NCBI RefSeq assembly: GCF_003284965.1
Contig: NZ_QMEW01000026.1
Span: 1-64,000 of the forward strand
Reading direction: 5' to 3'
DNA length: 64,000 nt
Source: Mycolicibacterium sp. GF69
Lineage (GTDB): Bacteria; Actinomycetota; Actinomycetes; Mycobacteriales; Mycobacteriaceae
Shown: positions 25,204 through 33,440 of the stretch, one piece after another
Layout of the letters: each line of letters opens with the position of its first letter
Numbering within the stretch: position 1 is the first letter of the stretch
Translations under genes and position numbers: made by a program
Notes under the pieces: generated by a model
The model's input: the letters and a program-made list of their open reading frames with translations, nothing else
Told to the model about the DNA's origin: nothing
Databases searched by the model: none

Positions 25204-26511
25204 CTATGCGCCGGGAGCGATCAAGCGGGTGGGCACCGCCGGCTCGCCGCGCGACAGCTTCAGCCCGTCCCACGGCAGGCTCGTCAGGCCGGCCGACACC
25301 CGCTGGCGGGCCTCGTCGAGGGACAGATCGCCGACCGGTTCACCATGCTGCACCAGCGGAACCGTCAGGGCTCGACCGGTGAGACCGTCGGGGTCTGCCG
25401 GAAGCTGGCCGTAGGAATGCACGACTTCCTCGACGATCGTGCCGGTCGGTTTGACGAGTCGCAGCGCCTGCTTGCGTCCGCCGTGTGACTGCTTGTGGCT
25501 GCTGCGCTTCGCCACCGGGATGCCGTCCACCTCGGCGAGCTTGTAGACCATGCCCGCGGTCGGCGCGCCGGAACCGGTGACGAGCGAGGTGCCGACGCCG
25601 TAGGTGTCGACGGGTTCGGCCCGCAATGCGGCGATCGCGAATTCGTCGAGGTCGCCGGAGACGACGATCTGCGTCTTGGTCGCGCCGAGGTCGTCCAGTT
25701 GGGCGCGGACCTGGCGCGCGAGCACCCCGAGGTCCCCGGAATCGATGCGTACCGCGCCGAGTTCGGGGCCGGCGACTTCGACGGCCGTCGCCACACCCGC
25801 GGTGATGTCGTAGGTGTCGACGAGCAGCGTGGTGCCCACGCCGAGCGCGTCGACCTGCGCGCGAAACGCCGACCGCTCGTCTGGCCCCTCTTCGCTGGTG
25901 TGCAGCAGCGTGAAGGCATGCGCGCTGGTGCCCAGCGCCGGCACAGCGTAGTCACGCTGGGCCTGCAGGTTGGACGATCCGGCGAAGCCGGCCAGGTACG
26001 CGGCGCGGGCGGCGGCGACGGCGGCCTGTTCGTGGGTGCGGCGCGAACCCATCTCGATCAGCGGCCGGCCCTGGGCCGCGCTGACCATGCGCGCGGCGGC
26101 GGAGGCGATGGCGGTGTCGTGGTTGAGAATCGACAACGCGAGTGTCTCGAGTACGACGCATTCGCCGAAGGTCCCGTGCACGCAGAGCACCGGTGAGCCC
26201 GGAAAGTACAGCTCGCCCTCGGCGTATCCGTCGACATCGCCGCGGAATCGGTAGTCGGCGAGGTACGCGAGCGTGTCCTCGTCGAGGAAGTTCGCGAGTG
26301 CCGACAGCGCCGCATCGTCGAATTCGAACTGCGCCAACGCATCCACGAATCGTGCGGTGCCCGCGACCACACCGTAGCGGCGGCCTTCGGGTAGCCGGCG
26401 GGCGAAGACCTCGAAGGTGGTGCGCCGGTGCGCAGTGCCGTCGCGCAGCGCCGCCGCGAGCATCGTCAGCTCATACTTGTCGGTGAGCAGGGCCGGAGAT
26501 GCGGCGGTCAC
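25204..26511 (-). CDS. pncB1: Nicotinate phosphoribosyltransferase
   Basis: A 435-residue Preiss-Handler enzyme that converts nicotinate, PRPP and ATP to nicotinate mononucleotide for NAD salvage. Visible blocks are LLTDKYELTML at the N terminus, RRLPEGRRYGVVAG, RIDSGDLGVLARQVR with the phosphoribosyl site, VVSGDLDEFAI, and the YKLAEVDGIPVAKRSSHKQS stretch. The open frame continues 5' of the real gene; the GTG at 26511 gives the normal NAPRTase N terminus (VTAASPALLTDKYE). It corresponds to Rv1330c and lies just upstream of dinG in the same operon, sharing its frame. Confidence 0.93.
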   Translation of the reverse strand: MTAASPALLTDKYELTMLAAALRDGTAHRRTTFEVFARRLPEGRRYGVVAGTARFVDALAQFEFDDAALSALANFLDEDTLAYLADYRFRGDVDGYAEGELYFPGSPVLCVHGTFGECVVLETLALSILNHDTAIASAAARMVSAAQGRPLIEMGSRRTHEQAAVAAARAAYLAGFAGSSNLQAQRDYAVPALGTSAHAFTLLHTSEEGPDERSAFRAQVDALGVGTTLLVDTYDITAGVATAVEVAGPELGAVRIDSGDLGVLARQVRAQLDDLGATKTQIVVSGDLDEFAIAALRAEPVDTYGVGTSLVTGSGAPTAGMVYKLAEVDGIPVAKRSSHKQSHGGRKQALRLVKPTGTIVEEVVHSYGQLPADPDGLTGRALTVPLVQHGEPVGDLSLDEARQRVSAGLTSLPWDGLKLSRGEPAVPTRLIAPGA

Positions 26512-26552
26512 ACCGTCACCGTAGTAGTTCGAAGTGCCGGTTATGCGTTGGC

Positions 26553-26558
26553 TATCCT
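26553..26558 (+). promoter_or_regulatory. Likely -10 box for leaderless clpS
   Basis: TATCCT (TANNNT) ends 7 bases before the clpS ATG at 26566, which would then be the transcription start. No ribosome site lies between. Confidence 0.55.
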
Positions 26559-26565
26559 GAACGAC

Positions 26566-26880
26566 ATGGTGACGCCGGCGAAGGCTCGACCGGGAACCCG
26601 CGAGGAACGCGACGTCAGGTCGGTCGCCGACCGGGACGCGGCCACCGAGTCCCCGTGGGTGACCATCGTGTGGGACGACCCGGTGAACCTCATGACGTAC
26701 GTGACGTACGTCCTCCAGAAGCTGTTCGGCTACCCCGAGCCGCACGCAACCAAGCTGATGCTGCAAGTGCACAACGAAGGTAAGGCGGTGGTCTCGGCGG
26801 GTAGCCGCGAGTCGATGGAGGTCGACGTGTCCAAGCTTCACGCGGCCGGGCTGTGGGCCACCATGCAGCAGGACCGCTGA
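26566..26880 (+). CDS. clpS: ATP-dependent Clp protease adaptor ClpS
   Basis: A 104-residue adaptor that hands N-degron substrates to the Clp ATPase. The ClpS core is clear: WVTIVWDDPVNLMTYVTYVL with the DD/N substrate-binding residues, LMLQVHNEGKAVV and KLHAAGLWATMQQ. The first 30 residues are a flexible extension as in other adaptors. The ATG at 26566 is chosen from the leaderless -10 box; the next codon is GTG, another possible start. Corresponds to Rv1331. The gene is divergent from pncB1. Confidence 0.93.
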   Translation: MVTPAKARPGTREERDVRSVADRDAATESPWVTIVWDDPVNLMTYVTYVLQKLFGYPEPHATKLMLQVHNEGKAVVSAGSRESMEVDVSKLHAAGLWATMQQDR

Positions 26881-26887
26881 CAGAGAC

Positions 26888-27472
26888 GTGCGTAAGTGGA
26901 AGCGGGTGGAGACTGCGGACGGCGCACGTTTTCGGTCGGCGGTCGCGCCGCACGAGGCAGCGTTGCTGCGAAGCCTCGCCATGTCGCTGGTGGGCATGCT
27001 CGATGAACGCGAATCCGCAGTCCCCGCAGACGAACTCGAAGCGATCACCGGGATGCGGACCGGCAACTCGACGCCCCCCGACGATGACACGATGAAACGG
27101 CTGCTGCCCGACTTCTACCGGCCGCAGACCGAGCATCCCGCCGGCGCTACTGCCGCCGAAAGCCTCAACAGCGCTCTGCGGAGCCTGCATGAGCCGGCCA
27201 TCATCGACGCGAAACGCCAAGCCGCGCAAACACTTCTGGACACCATGCCGAGTGAGGGCGGTAAGTTCGAACTGACCGAGTCCGACGCGCACGCCTGGGC
27301 GGCCGCCGTCAACGACTTGCGGCTGGCTCTGGGCACCATGCTCGCCGTCGCACCGGACGGCCCCGACGAATTGCCGCACGACCATCCGATGGCCGGGCAC
27401 CTCGACGTCTACCAGTGGCTCACCGTGCTGCAGGAGTATCTGGTCTTGGGCTTGATGGGCAAGTCGAGATGA
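26888..27472 (+). CDS. DUF2017 protein (Rv1332-like)
   Basis: A 194-residue soluble, mostly helical protein of the actinobacterial DUF2017 family. It is always found next to clpS, so a link to proteolysis is likely though unproven. Recognisable segments are VAPHEAALLRSLAMSLVGML near the N terminus, RLLPDFYRP, and VYQWLTVLQEYLV at the C terminus. It uses a GTG start 8 bases after the clpS stop. The 3' end overlaps the next gene as ATGA, so clpS, this gene and the peptidase gene form one transcript. Confidence 0.88.
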   Translation: MRKWKRVETADGARFRSAVAPHEAALLRSLAMSLVGMLDERESAVPADELEAITGMRTGNSTPPDDDTMKRLLPDFYRPQTEHPAGATAAESLNSALRSLHEPAIIDAKRQAAQTLLDTMPSEGGKFELTESDAHAWAAAVNDLRLALGTMLAVAPDGPDELPHDHPMAGHLDVYQWLTVLQEYLVLGLMGKSR

Positions 27473-28488
27473 GTTCGATCACCGATGTGTCCGGCATTCG
27501 GGTGGGCCAGCACCAGCGGCTCGACCCGGATGTGGCACTGGGTTCGGGCTGGGCCAGCGGCACCACTGTGGTGCTGACGCCACCAGGAACCGTCGGCGCC
27601 GTCGACGGCAGGGGCGGCGCTCCCGGTACCCGCGAGACCGACCTGCTCGATCCGGCGAATTCCGTTCAACATGTCGACGCAGTGGTGCTGACGGGTGGCA
27701 GCGCGTACGGTTTGGCCGCCGCCGACGGGGTGATGCGCTGGCTCGAAGAACGGGGGCGCGGTGTCGCGCTGGAGGGCGGTGTGGTGCCGATCGTGCCCGC
27801 GGCCGTCGTGTTCGACCTGCCGGTCGGCGGCTGGCAGTGCCGCCCGACGGCCGAGTTCGGCTACGCCGCCGCCGAGAGCGCCGGAACGGAGGTGGCCGTC
27901 GGCACCGTGGGGGCCGGCACGGGAGCGCGCGCCGGGGTGCTCAAGGGCGGTGTCGGCACGGCGTCGATGCAACTCGATTCCGGCGTGACGGTCGGCGCTC
28001 TGGTGATCGTCAACTCCGCCGGGGAGGTGGCCGACACCGCGACCGGCCTGCCCTTGCTGGCCTATCAGATCGAGGAGTTCGGGCTGGTTTCCCCGCCCGC
28101 CGATCAGATCGCGGCCTACGCCCAGCGCCACCTCGAGTACAGCCCGCTCAACACCACCATCGCCGTGGTCGCGACCGACGCCGTGCTGAGCTCCGCGGGC
28201 TGTCGCCGGGTCGCCATCGCCGCGCACGACGGGCTGGCGCGCACCATCCGGCCGTGCCACACGCCACTCGACGGCGATACGGTGTTCGCGCTGGCCACCG
28301 GCGCCGTCGAGGTCCCGTTCGATCCGACGACGCCGGCGTCGATGTCGCCGGAGGTGCCGCTGATCACGCAGGTCGGCGCCGCCGCCGCCGACTGCCTCGC
28401 ACGCGCGGTGATGGTCGGTGTGCTGGCGGCCGAGTCGGTGGCCGGAATACCCGCGTACCGGGACCTGTTGCCCGGAGCGTTCGAGTAA
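27469..28488 (+). CDS. P1-family (S58) aminopeptidase/amide hydrolase
   Basis: A 339-residue N-terminal-nucleophile hydrolase related to DmpA aminopeptidase and the nylon oligomer hydrolase NylC. The precursor self-cleaves; LNTTIAVVATDA (around residue 230) resembles the Asn-Thr cleavage site of NylC, which would make this Thr the nucleophile. GTVGAGTGARAGVLKGG is the family's glycine-rich block. Corresponds to Rv1333. The natural substrate is unknown. The ATG at 27469 overlaps the previous stop (ATGA) and gives MSSITDVSGIRVGQ, the family N terminus. Confidence 0.88.
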   Translation: MSSITDVSGIRVGQHQRLDPDVALGSGWASGTTVVLTPPGTVGAVDGRGGAPGTRETDLLDPANSVQHVDAVVLTGGSAYGLAAADGVMRWLEERGRGVALEGGVVPIVPAAVVFDLPVGGWQCRPTAEFGYAAAESAGTEVAVGTVGAGTGARAGVLKGGVGTASMQLDSGVTVGALVIVNSAGEVADTATGLPLLAYQIEEFGLVSPPADQIAAYAQRHLEYSPLNTTIAVVATDAVLSSAGCRRVAIAAHDGLARTIRPCHTPLDGDTVFALATGAVEVPFDPTTPASMSPEVPLITQVGAAAADCLARAVMVGVLAAESVAGIPAYRDLLPGAFE

Positions 28489-28491
28489 TCG

Positions 28492-28548
28492 CGAAACTGT
28501 AATCCAGCAGGCGTTTACTCGATATTTCGCTGCTGGAATACAGTTTCG
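28492..28548. repeat. 19-bp inverted repeat upstream of mec (palindromic element A)
   Basis: CGAAACTGTAATCCAGCAG (28492-28510) pairs with CTGCTGGAATACAGTTTCG (28530-28548) with one mismatch; the loop is GCGTTTACTCGATATTTCG. The element fills most of the 77-base gap between the peptidase gene and mec. It could terminate or attenuate transcription. Its loop closely resembles that of the element at 61681-61728, so it may belong to a dispersed repeat family. Confidence 0.88.
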
Positions 28549-28565
28549 GGCAGAAAGGGGTAGCT

Positions 28566-28985
28566 GTGCTGGTCATCCGAGCGGACTTGGTCGACGCCAT
28601 GGTCGCCCACGCCCGTGCCGACCATCCCGACGAGGCGTGCGGGGTGATCGCGGGGCCCGAGGGATCGGACCGTCCCGAGCGTTTCATCGCGATGGTCAAT
28701 GCTGAGCGTTCGCCGACGTTCTACCGGTTCGACTCCGGTGAACAGCTCAAGGTGTGGCGCGCGATGGACGAGGCCGACGAGGCCCCGATCGTCATCTACC
28801 ACTCGCACACCGCGACCGAGGCGTATCCCAGCCGCACCGACATCGCATACGCGTCCCAGCCGGACGCCCACTACGTGCTGGTGTCGACCCGCGATCCCGA
28901 CGAGCACGAGTTGCGGAGCTACCGCATCATCGACGGCGTCGTGACCGAGGAACCCGTCAAGATCGTCGAGCAGTACCAGAGCTGA
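28566..28985 (+). CDS. mec: CysO-cysteine peptidase, JAMM metalloprotease
   Basis: A 139-residue zinc isopeptidase that releases cysteine from the C terminus of the CysO-cysteine adduct. JAMM residues are visible: Glu23 in DEACGVIAG, His79 and His81 in IYHSHT, and Asp92 in SRTDIAYAS. Length equals that of Rv1334. It uses a GTG start with AAAGGGG 6-9 bases upstream. It forms one operon with cysO and cysM for the oxidation-tolerant cysteine pathway. Confidence 0.95.
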   Translation: MLVIRADLVDAMVAHARADHPDEACGVIAGPEGSDRPERFIAMVNAERSPTFYRFDSGEQLKVWRAMDEADEAPIVIYHSHTATEAYPSRTDIAYASQPDAHYVLVSTRDPDEHELRSYRIIDGVVTEEPVKIVEQYQS

Positions 28986-29006
28986 AGACTCGAAGGAGCC
29001 CGTTGT

Positions 29007-29300
29007 ATGTCTGATTCCGTGTCCGTCTCAGTGTCGATCCCGACCATCCTGCGCACCCACACCGGCGGGGAGAAGCGCGTGACCGCGACCGGCGAGACCC
29101 TAGCGGCGGTGATCAGCGATCTGGAGGCGAACTACTCCGGCATCTCCGACCGCCTCATGGATAAGGACAACCCCGGCAAGCTGAACCGGTTCGTCAACAT
29201 CTACGTCAACGACGAGGACGTGCGCTTCTCGGGTGGGCTGGACACCTCGATCGCCGACGGCGACTCGGTGACCATCCTGCCCGCGGTCGCGGGTGGCTGA
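29007..29300 (+). CDS. cysO: Sulfur-carrier protein CysO
   Basis: A 97-residue ubiquitin-like (ThiS/MoaD) protein. Its C-terminal Gly-Gly (LPAVAGG) is activated as a thiocarboxylate and delivers sulfur to CysM-bound aminoacrylate, forming cysteine on the CysO C terminus. FVNIYVNDEDVRFSGGL and DGDSVTILPAVAGG are typical of the fold. GGAG precedes the ATG by 9 bases. Corresponds to Rv1335. The following cysM starts 2 bases after the stop. Confidence 0.95.
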   Translation: MSDSVSVSVSIPTILRTHTGGEKRVTATGETLAAVISDLEANYSGISDRLMDKDNPGKLNRFVNIYVNDEDVRFSGGLDTSIADGDSVTILPAVAGG

Positions 29301-29302
29301 CC

Positions 29303-30265
29303 TTGGCCCGATACGACTCGCTGCTCGGGGCGCTGGGCAATACGCCGTTGGTCGGACTACGCCGGTTGTCGCCCCGCTGGGACGACGAGCCCCATGTGCG
29401 GCTGTGGGCAAAGCTCGAGGACCGAAACCCCACCGGCTCCATCAAGGATCGTCCTGCGCTGCGGATGATCGAGGACGCCGAACGTCAGGGTCTGCTGCAA
29501 CCGGGGGCGACGATCCTGGAGCCGACGAGCGGTAACACCGGCATCTCGCTCGCAATGGCCGCGCTGCTCAAGGGCTACCAGATGATCTGCGTGATGCCCG
29601 AGAACACCTCGATCGAGCGCCGTCAGCTGCTCGAGTTGTACGGTGCGCGGATCATCTATTCGCCTGCCGAAGGCGGCTCCAACACGGCGGTCGCACATGC
29701 GAAAGAGCTTGCGCTGCAGAATCCCTCGTGGGTGATGCTCTACCAGTACGGCAACGAGTCCAATTCGCTGTCGCACTACGAGGGCACCGGGCCGGAGCTA
29801 CTCGCGGACCTGCCGGAGATCACCCACTTCGTCGCGGGCCTCGGGACGACCGGCACCCTGATGGGCACCGGCCGGTATCTGCGCGAACACAAGCCCGACG
29901 TGAAGATCGTCGCCGCAGAACCACGCTACGGCGAGGGCGTCTACGCACTGCGCAACATCGACGAAGGCTTCATCCCGGAGCTCTACGACCCGGACGTGCT
30001 CACGACCCGGTACTCCGTCGGCTCCTACGACGCGGTCAGGCGCACCCGCGATCTGGTCCAGGTGGAAGGCATCTTCGCGGGTATCTCCACCGGCGCGGTG
30101 CTGCACGCTGCGCTCGGTATGGCGGCCAAGGCGGTCAAAGCGGGGGAGCAAGCCGACATCGCGTTCGTCGTCGCCGACGCGGGTTGGAAGTATCTGTCGA
30201 CCGGTGCATACGCCGGTAGCCTGGATGACGCCGAGGACGCGTTGGAAGGTCAGCTATGGGCATGA
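29303..30265 (+). CDS. cysM: O-phosphoserine sulfhydrylase (CysO-dependent cysteine synthase)
   Basis: A 320-residue PLP enzyme that uses O-phosphoserine and CysO thiocarboxylate. The PLP Lys is in NPTGSIKDRPA (Lys48), the asparagine loop is EPTSGNTGISLA, and the phosphate-binding loop is GLGTTGTLMGTGRYL. The C terminus ends YAGSLDDAEDALEGQLWA, like the active-site lid of M. tuberculosis CysM (Rv1336). It uses a TTG start two bases after cysO and overlaps the rhomboid gene as ATGA. Confidence 0.95.
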   Translation: MARYDSLLGALGNTPLVGLRRLSPRWDDEPHVRLWAKLEDRNPTGSIKDRPALRMIEDAERQGLLQPGATILEPTSGNTGISLAMAALLKGYQMICVMPENTSIERRQLLELYGARIIYSPAEGGSNTAVAHAKELALQNPSWVMLYQYGNESNSLSHYEGTGPELLADLPEITHFVAGLGTTGTLMGTGRYLREHKPDVKIVAAEPRYGEGVYALRNIDEGFIPELYDPDVLTTRYSVGSYDAVRRTRDLVQVEGIFAGISTGAVLHAALGMAAKAVKAGEQADIAFVVADAGWKYLSTGAYAGSLDDAEDALEGQLWA

Positions 30266-30945
30266 GCGGCCCGGGTTACGCCGGGACACCTGCGCCGGGG
30301 CCGAAGAAGCGGCCCGCGTGGGTGGTCGGTGGCCTGACCGTCATCAGCTTCGTCGTACTGCTATGGGTCGTCGAACTTTTCGACGCACTGTCGAACCATC
30401 GACTCGACGACAACGGAATCCGCCCGTTGGAGACCGACGGGCTGCTCGGCATTCTGTTCGCGCCGCTTCTGCACTCGAACTGGGACCACCTGATCGCCAA
30501 CACCGTGCCTGCGCTGGTACTCGGGTTCTTGATGACGCTGGCGGGTCTGTCGCGGTTCATCTTCGCCACCGCCATCGTGTGGATCCTCGGTGGCCTCGGC
30601 ACGTGGCTGATCGGCAACGTCGGCGCGCACTGCCCGTACGTCGGGGTGCGGTGCGAGGCAAACCACATCGGGGCGTCAGGGCTGATCTTCGGGTGGCTGG
30701 CATTCCTGATCGTGTTCGGATTCTTCACCCGCAAGGTATGGGAGATCGTCGTCGGCGTGATCGTGCTGCTGGTCTACGGCAGCGTCCTGCTCGGCGTGCT
30801 GCCCGGTACCCCGGGCGTCTCGTGGCAGGGCCACCTCAGCGGCGCGGTCGCGGGTGTCTTCGCCGCCTACCTCCTGTCGGGACCCGAACGCAAGGCTCGC
30901 GAAAAGCGTAAGAACGCGGCATCGAACCCGTACCTGACGACGTGA
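30262..30945 (+). CDS. Rhomboid-family intramembrane serine protease
   Basis: A 227-residue membrane protein with about six helices, equivalent to Rv1337. The catalytic Ser is in NHIGASGLIFGW (G-A-S-G) and the His in WQGHLSGAVAG, the rhomboid dyad; an HSNWDHLIANT segment carries the oxyanion-hole His/Asn. It probably cleaves membrane-anchored proteins within the bilayer. The ATG at 30262 overlaps the cysM stop (ATGA); another ATG six bases upstream is possible. The stop overlaps the murI GTG. Confidence 0.92.
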   Translation: MSGPGYAGTPAPGPKKRPAWVVGGLTVISFVVLLWVVELFDALSNHRLDDNGIRPLETDGLLGILFAPLLHSNWDHLIANTVPALVLGFLMTLAGLSRFIFATAIVWILGGLGTWLIGNVGAHCPYVGVRCEANHIGASGLIFGWLAFLIVFGFFTRKVWEIVVGVIVLLVYGSVLLGVLPGTPGVSWQGHLSGAVAGVFAAYLLSGPERKAREKRKNAASNPYLTT

Positions 30946-31778
30946 CGGGAGCGTCAGAGGGCGGAAGCCTTCCGGTCGGCATCTTCGATTCGGGTGTCGG
31001 CGGGCTCACGGTGGCCCGCGCGATCATCGACCAGTTGCCCGACGAGAACATCGTCTACGTCGGTGACACCGCCCACGGCCCGTACGGCCCACTGTCTGTC
31101 CCAGAGATCCGCGCCCACGCGCTTGCGATCGGTGACGATCTGGTCTCACGCGGTGTTAAGGCGCTCGTCATCGCCTGCAACACCGCGTCGTCGGCGTGCC
31201 TGCGCGACGCTCGCGAACGCTATGCGCCCGTCCCGGTGATCGAGGTGATCCTGCCCGCGGTGCGACGGGCGGTGGCGACCACGCGCACCGGACGCATCGG
31301 TGTCATCGGCACCGCAGCGACGATCGCGTCCGGGACCTATCAGGACGCGTTCGCCGCGGCCCGTGACACCGAGGTGGTGGGGGTGGCCTGTCCGCGGTTC
31401 GTCGACTTCGTCGAGCGCGGGGTCACCAGTGGGCGCCAGGTGCTCGGGCTGGCCGAGGGATACCTGGAACCACTGCAGCGCGCGGAGGTCGACACGCTCG
31501 TGCTGGGCTGCACTCACTATCCGATGTTGTCGGGCCTGATCCAGTTGGTGATGGGCGATAACGTCACCCTGGTCTCCAGCGCCGAGGAGACCGCCAAGGA
31601 CTTGCTGAGGGTGCTCACCGAACTCGATTTGCTACGCCCCCACGGCGGTCCGCAGGCGCAGCGGATCTTCGAGGCGACCGGCGATCCCGAGGCGTTCACC
31701 ACACTGGCCGCGCGCTTCCTCGGCCCGACGCTCGACGGGGTACGGCCTGTTCAGCGTCACGTCGGCGCGGGGAAGTGA
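30942..31778 (+). CDS. murI: Glutamate racemase
   Basis: It makes D-glutamate for peptidoglycan. The 278-residue protein has both catalytic cysteines, Cys79 in VIACNTASSAC and Cys190 in LVLGCTHYPML, and the N-terminal GIFDSGVGGLTV. Length matches Rv1338. The GTG start overlaps the rhomboid stop (GTGA), continuing the cysteine operon. Confidence 0.96.
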   Translation: MTGASEGGSLPVGIFDSGVGGLTVARAIIDQLPDENIVYVGDTAHGPYGPLSVPEIRAHALAIGDDLVSRGVKALVIACNTASSACLRDARERYAPVPVIEVILPAVRRAVATTRTGRIGVIGTAATIASGTYQDAFAAARDTEVVGVACPRFVDFVERGVTSGRQVLGLAEGYLEPLQRAEVDTLVLGCTHYPMLSGLIQLVMGDNVTLVSSAEETAKDLLRVLTELDLLRPHGGPQAQRIFEATGDPEAFTTLAARFLGPTLDGVRPVQRHVGAGK

Positions 31779-31836
31779 TTTTGCGCGCCCAAACCTGCCA
31801 TGTTTTCGTCACACGGCTATCGGGCATGGCAAGCTA

Positions 31837-32613
31837 GTGAGCGTGCGAATCACCGTACTCGGTTGCTCCGGCAGTGTTGTCGGGCCTGATTCGCCGGCGT
31901 CCGGATACCTCGTCACCGCGCCCGACACTCCGCCGCTGGTCCTCGATTTCGGCGGCGGCGTGCTGGGGGCACTGCAGCGGCACGCCGATCCCAACGACGT
32001 CCATGTGCTGCTGTCGCATCTGCACGCCGACCACTGCCTCGATCTGCCCGGCTTGTTCGTGTGGCGTCGCTACCACCCGTCGCCCGCACAGGAGCGCGGG
32101 ATCATGTACGGCCCGGCCAACACCTGGGCCCGGCTCGGCGCGGCGTCGTCACCCGAGGGCGGGGAGGTCGATGACTTCTCCGACGTTTTCGAGATCCGGC
32201 ACTGGGTCGACAACGAAGCCGTCACCATCGGTTCGCTGACCGTGACACCGAAGTTGGTTTGCCACCCGACCGAGTCCTACGGCATGCGCATCACCGACCG
32301 CGACGGGGCCATCGTGGTCTACAGCGGCGACACCGGTTACTGCGATGCGTTGATCGACCTGGCCCGCGGCGCCGATGTGTTCCTCTGTGAGGCCTCCTGG
32401 ACGCACTCGCCCGAGCGACCCCCCAGACTGCATCTGTCGGGCACCGAGGCGGGCCGGGCTGCGGCCGAGGCCGGTGTCGGGGAACTGCTGCTCACCCACA
32501 TCCCGCCGTGGACGTCGCGCGAGGACGTCATCAGCGAGGCCAAGGCCGAGTTCGACGGCCCGGTACACGCGGTGGTGTGCAACGAGACATTCGAGGTCCT
32601 GCGCGCGGCGTGA
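31837..32613 (+). CDS. Metallo-beta-lactamase-fold cAMP phosphodiesterase (Rv1339-like)
   Basis: A 258-residue MBL-fold hydrolase. The dinuclear metal site is in LLSHLHADHCLDLPG (H-x-H-x-D-H), with further ligands expected in VCHPTESYG (His), VYSGDTGYCD (Asp) and LLTHIPPW (His). M. tuberculosis Rv1339 has been reported as an atypical class II cAMP phosphodiesterase. With two class III cyclases in this window, a role in cAMP turnover is plausible. GTG codons at 31837 and 31843 are both possible starts. Confidence 0.9.
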   Translation: MSVRITVLGCSGSVVGPDSPASGYLVTAPDTPPLVLDFGGGVLGALQRHADPNDVHVLLSHLHADHCLDLPGLFVWRRYHPSPAQERGIMYGPANTWARLGAASSPEGGEVDDFSDVFEIRHWVDNEAVTIGSLTVTPKLVCHPTESYGMRITDRDGAIVVYSGDTGYCDALIDLARGADVFLCEASWTHSPERPPRLHLSGTEAGRAAAEAGVGELLLTHIPPWTSREDVISEAKAEFDGPVHAVVCNETFEVLRAA

Positions 32614-32645
32614 TGGTCTCAGCCGGTGGGGTCACACCCAGCCGA

Positions 32646-32651
32646 TAGGGT
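32646..32651 (+). promoter_or_regulatory. Likely -10 box for leaderless rphA
   Basis: TAGGGT (TANNNT) ends 6 bases before the GTG start at 32658, with no Shine-Dalgarno sequence between. Confidence 0.5.
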
Positions 32652-32657
32652 TGCCTC

Positions 32658-33440
32658 GTGTCCCGAAGAGAAGACGGCCGCCTCGACGACGAGCTGAGAC
32701 CGGTTCGCATCACCCGTGGTTTCACCACCCATCCCGCCGGCTCGGTACTGGTGGAATTCGGCCAGACGCGCGTCATGTGCACGGCCAGTGTCACCGAAGG
32801 TGTGCCGCGCTGGCGTAAGGGCTCGGGCCAGGGATGGCTGACGGCCGAGTACGCGATGCTGCCGGCCGCCACCCACGACCGTTCCGATCGCGAGTCGGTC
32901 AAGGGCCGCGTGGGCGGGCGCACCCAGGAAATCAGCCGGTTGGTGGGCCGGTCCCTGCGCGCGTGCATCGACCTCGCCGCGCTGGGCGAGAACACCATCG
33001 CGGTCGACTGCGACGTGCTGCAAGCCGATGGCGGCACGCGGACCGCCGCGATCACCGGCGCCTACGTCGCGCTCGCCGACGCGGTGACATTCCTGTCGGC
33101 GGCCGGCAAGCTGTCCGACCCGCGCCCGCTGTCGTGCGCGATCGCCGCGGTCAGCGTGGGTGTGGTCGACGGGCGCGTCCGTGTCGACCTGCCCTACACC
33201 GAGGACTCCCGCGCCGAGGTCGACATGAACGTCGTCGCCACCGACACCGGGACACTGGTCGAGATCCAGGGCACCGGGGAGGGCGCGACGTTCCCCCGCT
33301 CCACGCTGGACAAGATGCTCGACGCCGCGATGGCCGCCTGCGAGCAGATCTTCACGATCCAGCGCGAGGCGTTGGAGTTGCCCTATCCCGGCGTGCTGCC
33401 GGAGCCCAAAGAGCCGCCGAAGAAGGCGTTCGGAAGCTGA
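32658..33440 (+). CDS. rphA: Ribonuclease PH
   Basis: A 260-residue phosphorolytic 3'-5' exoribonuclease that trims tRNA precursors, acting as a hexamer. Blocks include VLVEFGQTRVMCTASV, GWLTAEYAMLPAATHDRSDRE, the phosphate-binding RTQEISRLVGRSLRA and DCDVLQADGGTRTAAITGA. Length matches Rv1340. The GTG start is backed by a leaderless -10 box. The stop overlaps the next gene. Confidence 0.95.
   Translation: MSRREDGRLDDELRPVRITRGFTTHPAGSVLVEFGQTRVMCTASVTEGVPRWRKGSGQGWLTAEYAMLPAATHDRSDRESVKGRVGGRTQEISRLVGRSLRACIDLAALGENTIAVDCDVLQADGGTRTAAITGAYVALADAVTFLSAAGKLSDPRPLSCAIAAVSVGVVDGRVRVDLPYTEDSRAEVDMNVVATDTGTLVEIQGTGEGATFPRSTLDKMLDAAMAACEQIFTIQREALELPYPGVLPEPKEPPKKAFGS

Noticed and set aside
26888..27472. 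A hydrolase function for the DUF2017 protein
   Set aside because: No catalytic motif is visible; only the clpS neighbourhood is informative.
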